Virus record (IMG/VR): IMGVR_UViG_3300030117_000934
Location: 1 to 30,607 of that record
DNA: 30,607 nt
From: a virus
Strand: one strand, 5' to 3'
Part shown: positions 26,561-30,607 of the stretch, in pieces
How the letters are laid out: each line of letters starts with the position of its first letter
Position numbering within the stretch: position 1 is the first letter of the stretch
The notes under the pieces: model-generated
Databases searched by the model: none
What the model was told of the DNA's origin: nothing
The model's input: the letters and a program-made list of their open reading frames with translations, nothing else
Program-made: the position numbers and the translations under genes

Positions 26561-28699
26561 ATGCAACTCAGGGATTATCAAACAAAAGCAATATCTGATT
26601 TAAGGTCGTCCTTTAAACAGGGCAACAAATCCCCTCTTCTTGTGATGCCTACAGGATCAGGTAAGACTGTTGTCTTTGCAGAAATATCTAAAGCTTTAGA
26701 ATCTAATAAGAAAAATGTATTAATACTCGTACATAGAAAAGAACTTGTAGACCAAGCATCTAACAAACTTAATATTGTCGATGTAGATCATGGCATTATT
26801 GCATCTGGATATAAAGGTAAAACGAATAATATACAAGTTGCGTCAGTACAAACTTTAGTAAGAAGGCTAGAAACTATTGATTACAAACCAGATTATATAA
26901 TTGTTGATGAGGCGCATCATGCAGCCGCTGGTACTTGGCAAAAAATCATAAATCACTACAAAGACACTTACAAGATAGGTTGTACTGCAACTCCAGAGAG
27001 ATTAGATGGCAAAGGACTAGCAGATTTTTTTGATGACATGATATTAGGCAGAGATACTTCAACTCTCATCGAACAAGGATATTTAGCGCCATATAAGGTA
27101 TATGCACCCCCTTTTAAGGTTAATTTAGACAAAATAACAACGAAAAGAGGAGATTATGCTAAGGGAGAGCTAGTTGAAGAGATGAGCAAAACATCAATTA
27201 TTGGCGATGCAGTAGAACAATATAGAAAACACGCCGATGGTTTACCAGCTATTGCATTTTGCGTTTCTATAAAACACGCAGAAGATGTAAAAAATAAATT
27301 TCTCGAGGCTGGTTATAAAGCAGCAATAGTTCATGGCGAGATGAAAACAACAGAACGCGATGAAGCAATAAAAGGTTTAGCTAATGGTTCTGTACAAGTA
27401 TTAACTTCTGTAGATGTAATTAGTGAGGGGACTGATGTTCCAGTAGTTGCAGCGGCTATCTTATTACGTCCAACACAATCTCTTGCTTTATATCTACAAC
27501 AAGTAGGAAGAATTCTTAGGCCGCAAGCAAACAAAACAGCAATAATATTAGATCATGTAAACAGCACTAGAACTCATGGATTTGTTGATGATGAAAGGCA
27601 ATGGGATCTTAATCCAATAATTAAAACAACAAGAAAAGGTGTTAAAGCTGTAGGTGTAGAAACTTGTAAACAATGTTTTGCTACATATAAACCACAACCA
27701 GTATGTCCAGTATGTGGTTACAAAGCGGAAACTAAGGAGAGAATATTATTAACAGAAGAAGGAGAGTTAGAATTACTAAACAAAGAAAAAGAACCACAAA
27801 CTCTTAAAAATAACTATAAAGATTCTATCTATGCCAGCAAACAATTTAATGACAAGATTACAAGAGAATTTAATAAAATAAATCGTAAATCAAAAATAAT
27901 ATTTGAAACAGAAAGATCTTGGATTACTAGTAATAAATTTGATACTAAAAAAGATACTCAAGTAAAGATTGGAGATAATATTGTTTTTTATGAAGGAATG
28001 AATCAACCTAGATATGGAATTGTTGTTGGTTTTGTTCGTCAAACTATAAAGGTTGGAATTACTTATCCATACTTTGTTCCGGCAGTACCAGATAAACATA
28101 AAAATATGGGGTTTAATTATGCACATCCAGAAATAGTAAAAGAAGGTGTAAACTTTGGAGAAATAAAAGATATAAAAGCAAATAAAGAGATATTAGATAA
28201 AATTGTCTTTCTTGGAAAAAGATTTCAGCCATATGTGAATTTAAAACATAACGAATTTGTTTTTGCTTCTGAGAAACTATATTTACGCAGATTAAGAAGA
28301 AATGATGGTAAATCTTGTAAAGCTTATAAATTAATTCTTCTTACAGACAAAGGTATAGAACAATATGATCCGTCAGATAAAACTGGTAATAATCCATTAC
28401 CAACAATAAATTTTAAGCAAGCATTAAAAGTAAGACAGCAAATAAGAGATATAAAACCAGATAAGTTCTTGATAGAAAAATTTATTAAGATCTGCCGTGA
28501 TGCAAGTTTTAGAGTTAATTACAACGCAGATTGGATTTATAGAAATGTATGCGCCAAGAAATTTATAGACATTATGCAAAAAAAAGCAGAATTAAGAGAT
28601 TGCAAAACTGTAGAAGAGTTTGAAGCAGTTGCACTCAAACATGGTTACAAAAAGGGTTGGGGATATTACCAATGGCAGTTAAGGAATAAAAAAAGATGA
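26561..28699 (+). CDS. DEAH-box superfamily 2 helicase with zinc ribbon and extended C-terminus
   Basis: I choose ATG 26561 (712 residues, starting MQLRDYQTKAI, the usual Q-motif-like beginning) over the TTG at 26540, which lies at the predicted -10 end. Motifs: MPTGSGKT (residues 29-36, Walker A), DEAH (116-119), TATP (142-145) and QQVGRILRP (313-321, arginine finger). A C-x2-C...C-x2-C zinc ribbon follows (Cys369, 372, 382, 385). The remaining ~320 residues carry an unfamiliar beta-rich region (about 450-600) and end in the motif GYKKGWGYYQWQLR, which is typical of this helicase group's tail. It probably unwinds DNA during replication or recombination. It overlaps the next gene by 4 nt. Confidence 0.85.
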   Translation: MQLRDYQTKAISDLRSSFKQGNKSPLLVMPTGSGKTVVFAEISKALESNKKNVLILVHRKELVDQASNKLNIVDVDHGIIASGYKGKTNNIQVASVQTLVRRLETIDYKPDYIIVDEAHHAAAGTWQKIINHYKDTYKIGCTATPERLDGKGLADFFDDMILGRDTSTLIEQGYLAPYKVYAPPFKVNLDKITTKRGDYAKGELVEEMSKTSIIGDAVEQYRKHADGLPAIAFCVSIKHAEDVKNKFLEAGYKAAIVHGEMKTTERDEAIKGLANGSVQVLTSVDVISEGTDVPVVAAAILLRPTQSLALYLQQVGRILRPQANKTAIILDHVNSTRTHGFVDDERQWDLNPIIKTTRKGVKAVGVETCKQCFATYKPQPVCPVCGYKAETKERILLTEEGELELLNKEKEPQTLKNNYKDSIYASKQFNDKITREFNKINRKSKIIFETERSWITSNKFDTKKDTQVKIGDNIVFYEGMNQPRYGIVVGFVRQTIKVGITYPYFVPAVPDKHKNMGFNYAHPEIVKEGVNFGEIKDIKANKEILDKIVFLGKRFQPYVNLKHNEFVFASEKLYLRRLRRNDGKSCKAYKLILLTDKGIEQYDPSDKTGNNPLPTINFKQALKVRQQIRDIKPDKFLIEKFIKICRDASFRVNYNADWIYRNVCAKKFIDIMQKKAELRDCKTVEEFEAVALKHGYKKGWGYYQWQLRNKKR

Positions 28700-29328
28700 G
28701 AAAGAATTTAGCAAATTTAAGAGGCCAAATAGTAGTTTGGATGGGATGGGAAACTAATTCACGCTATAACAATACATGGACTTGTATTTCTAAAGCTACT
28801 GTTACTCCTTGGGATTATAAAACTCCAATTCAAAAATCTTTTACAAAAAATTTAACTAAAGTAGATCATTTTTGGCTCATAGCTAATTACGGTGAAGAAT
28901 ATCATTATGAAAATAATCAATATGAAAAACTTGGAGGAATAGGAATTGTTAAATCATATATGAGAAAAGATGGAACAATTGATTACACAATAAAAAAACC
29001 AGATGAACCAAAATTATATTGCATAGAGGGTTTCATAGATCGATTTAATGAAACTTTTAAAGACATTAAAGATGAAGAAAGAATAAGAGAATTATCTTTT
29101 GTTAAAAAACTTTTAGAAACACATTCAAAAGAAAATCCTACAATTTATTCAATGTTTATTGAGCGTGATGAATTTAAAAAGAGTATTTGTGATGAATTAG
29201 AATTTGTAAAATCGAGTTATGAGGCCACAAATAAAGCACTTAAAACAGTAAAGATGAATGGCAAATGTAAAAAGTTAGATCTTTTAAGAGTAAAAAAACA
29301 AATCAAACCAAAATCAAAAGGATTTTAA
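28696..29328 (+). CDS. Hypothetical 210-residue protein in the replication block
   Basis: Not recognised. The N-terminal half is aromatic-rich: QIVVWMGWETNSRYNN, TPWDYKTP, VDHFWLIANYGEEYHYENNQ. It may form a small beta-barrel. The middle has an EGFIDRFNETF helix. The C-terminal third is helical and very basic (KMNGKCKKLDLLRVKKQIKP), suggesting nucleic-acid binding. It overlaps the helicase stop by 4 nt (ATGA) and so is co-translated with it. The first 70 residues recall the beta-rich region inside the helicase tail, but I did not align them. Confidence 0.5.
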   Translation: MRKNLANLRGQIVVWMGWETNSRYNNTWTCISKATVTPWDYKTPIQKSFTKNLTKVDHFWLIANYGEEYHYENNQYEKLGGIGIVKSYMRKDGTIDYTIKKPDEPKLYCIEGFIDRFNETFKDIKDEERIRELSFVKKLLETHSKENPTIYSMFIERDEFKKSICDELEFVKSSYEATNKALKTVKMNGKCKKLDLLRVKKQIKPKSKGF

Positions 29329-29333
29329 TAATT

Positions 29334-29732
29334 ATGAAAAACTCTGCTATTTTATTATTAGATTTTATAATCTCGACTTTGTCTAATTCAGAGACAAAAA
29401 TTCAACAAGAAATTCGATTAGCTCTTGGACAACGATCTGATTTGCGCTTATTTCGCAACGAAACTGGAAAACTTCCAGATCCTAGAACAGGCAGATGGGT
29501 TCAGTTTGGATTGGCAAAGGGTAGTTCTGACCTTATTGGTTTTAAGACTGTCAAGATTACTCCTGAGATGATAGGACAAGAAGTTGCTCAGTTTGTTTCT
29601 ATTGAAATCAAAACAGAACGTGGCAAACTGACAGATGTACAACAAAATTGGCTTCAAAAGGTAAAGAGTTCTGGCGGCATTGTCGGCGTTGCTCGTACTG
29701 TTAAAGATGCCTTGCAAATTTTAAAAGTCTAA
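29334..29732 (+). CDS. VRR-NUC domain nuclease
   Basis: A 132-residue protein with the VRR-NUC (PD-(D/E)XK) layout: E-x-x-I-Q-Q-E-I-R with Glu20/Glu26, LFRNETGKLPD, QFGLAKGSSDLIGF with Asp66, Glu91-Ile-Lys93 (SIEIKTERGKL), QQNWLQKV and GGIVGVARTVKDAL. The active site appears complete. Such phage enzymes are Holliday-junction or structure-specific nucleases that resolve recombination or replication intermediates, and this one sits between helicase and primase. It is followed by a hairpin and a run of eight T that begins within its last codons. Confidence 0.85.
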   Translation: MKNSAILLLDFIISTLSNSETKIQQEIRLALGQRSDLRLFRNETGKLPDPRTGRWVQFGLAKGSSDLIGFKTVKITPEMIGQEVAQFVSIEIKTERGKLTDVQQNWLQKVKSSGGIVGVARTVKDALQILKV

Positions 29733-29746
29733 CAAGGCTTTTTTTT
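29709..29746 (+). terminator. Intrinsic terminator overlapping the nuclease gene end
   Basis: GCCTTG (29709-29714) pairs with CAAGGC (29733-29738) across an 18-nt loop, followed by eight T (29739-29746). The left arm lies inside the nuclease coding region. It lies 14 nt before the primase ATG, so it may attenuate read-through into the primase, unless a promoter or antitermination acts here. The long loop lowers confidence. Confidence 0.6.
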
Positions 29747-29759
29747 ATCCCTTACACTT

Positions 29760-30607
29760 ATGCTTGCTTTAAATTTAGATCGCAATGAATGGCGATCCTT
29801 TCTTGACATCCTTGGAAAAGATATAAAAACAGTAAGGCTTAGATCTTTTTTTCCAAAAGGACATCCACTAAAAGCTACAGATCATGGAAAGAAATCTCAT
29901 GCTGATGGAGAATGGATACATAGGATGCAATCAGAAGGGCGTGGTGTTTATATAGTTGTTAACGATGGCGGCGATACTGATAGTGAAATAACTGCTTGCC
30001 GGGCGTTTTTTGTGGAATGGGATGACCGGCCAAAAGAAGAACAAATTAATGCATACAAAGAATTAGGACTCCCCGAGCCTACTCTACAGATAGACACCGG
30101 TAATAAATCTATACACAATTACTGGGTTTTAAAAAAAGTAATTGATCCTAAAACATGGAAACCTATTCAAGAAAGATTATTAGATCACGCCGATGCAGAT
30201 AGAGCATTAAAAAATCCATCTAGAGTTATGCGTTTAGCTGGTACTTATCACATGAAAGATAATGGCAAGCAAGGCGGTATGACAAAAATTATTCATACAT
30301 CAGATAAAAAATATTCTTACAAGGATATCGAGGCTTGCTTACCAACACTTAAACAACATGAGAGAGTAAAAAATTCTGTTTCTTTTGACGAATTTGAAAA
30401 AGCACCAATGGATGTTGTAGAAAAAGCTTTGTTCTGTATACCGCCAAGAAAACCTAATACAAACACCTATCATATGTATCGCAATATTTTATGGGGTCTT
30501 ATAAAAGCTTGCGAGGATGCTGGAAAGTCAGCGGCTGATGCAGTTGCATTAATGAAAAACCATTCTCCAGAATGGGGAGGTATTGAGCAAGTTGCTTATT
30601 CTGGAGG
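29760..30607 (+). CDS. Primase of the archaeo-eukaryotic (RepB/PrimPol-like) type, 3' end outside window
   Basis: The frame opens at ATG 29760 and stays open to the window end (282 complete codons seen). The N-terminal domain matches AEP-type primases: GVYIVVNDGGD (72-82), then VEWDD (85-89, acidic metal site in place of DxD), LGLPEPTLQIDTGNKSIHNY with the S-x-H motif at 117-119, then DADRALKNPSRVMRLAG with an acidic residue and the typical ending. From about residue 200 a second, helical region with NTYHMYRNILWGLIKACED begins. Whether a helicase or polymerase domain follows cannot be seen. It probably starts phage DNA synthesis next to the helicase and nuclease. Confidence 0.8.
   Translation, partial: MLALNLDRNEWRSFLDILGKDIKTVRLRSFFPKGHPLKATDHGKKSHADGEWIHRMQSEGRGVYIVVNDGGDTDSEITACRAFFVEWDDRPKEEQINAYKELGLPEPTLQIDTGNKSIHNYWVLKKVIDPKTWKPIQERLLDHADADRALKNPSRVMRLAGTYHMKDNGKQGGMTKIIHTSDKKYSYKDIEACLPTLKQHERVKNSVSFDEFEKAPMDVVEKALFCIPPRKPNTNTYHMYRNILWGLIKACEDAGKSAADAVALMKNHSPEWGGIEQVAYSG

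Overview
The window is a contiguous piece of a tailed-phage genome with a lambda-type long non-contractile tail (siphovirus-like). Base composition is AT-rich (roughly one third G+C by eye). Many small proteins look like families I know from marine picocyanobacterial phages: a 23-residue GKGTYGSKVGRPP protein, an MNCWHC...CPKC zinc ribbon, an MYRKILDALT membrane protein, a group of small secreted proteins, and 2OG-Fe(II) oxygenase and fibre modules. The likeliest source is therefore a phage of Prochlorococcus or Synechococcus, or an uncultured marine relative. The host is inferred from memory of protein families, not from a search. I see no integrase, RNA polymerase, photosynthesis gene, tRNA, CRISPR array or insertion sequence.

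Layout. (1) 1-8522, rightward: the lambda tail order G/GT, H, M, L, K, I, J, tightly packed with 1-11 nt overlaps. The G/GT pair has a textbook -1 slippery site (A AAA AAC) touching the G stop codon. (2) 8545-15394, rightward: a modular adhesion locus with three fibre-like proteins sharing N- or C-terminal modules, two small adaptor-like proteins, a tandem pair of nearly identical 114-residue domains, and two small fibre-assembly-like proteins. (3) 15398-17413, rightward: a 2OG-Fe(II) oxygenase, then small coiled-coil, membrane and zinc-ribbon proteins, ending at an intrinsic terminator. (4) 17467-19422, leftward: three proteins with signal peptides and a two-helix membrane protein; a divergent small membrane/coiled-coil gene follows at 19466. 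(5) 19697-21300: a regulatory, low-gene-density stretch with three leftward terminators, a 17-bp imperfect inverted repeat, a perfect 15-bp palindrome, and a G+C-elevated non-coding segment that I propose is a structured RNA. (6) 21802-26498, leftward: an early-type operon of about 15 small overlapping genes with an annealing-recombination cassette (RecE-like nuclease, RecT-like annealing protein, an SSB-like protein with an acidic IPF tail) plus two putative DNA-binding proteins (HTH and ribbon-helix-helix). (7) 26561-30607, rightward: a replication block with a DEAH helicase, a VRR-NUC nuclease and an archaeo-eukaryotic-type primase cut by the window end.

How the parts fit together. The leftward recombination operon and the rightward helicase operon diverge from one compact 46-bp control region (26511-26556). 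There two sigma-70-like promoters interleave and share a CATTTG-ATAA-CAAATG palindrome, an arrangement suited to a regulator acting on both. Structural genes run as one long late unit that ends at 17436-17468. Non-coding control elements concentrate where transcription units meet. Several real-looking genes are under 60 codons or start with GTG/TTG: 16567-16734, 19466-19696, 21056-21217, 21218-21289, 22399-22482 and 23469-23633. I see no classical endolysin; the only recognisable peptidoglycan-hydrolase-type domain is the NlpC/P60 half of the K protein.
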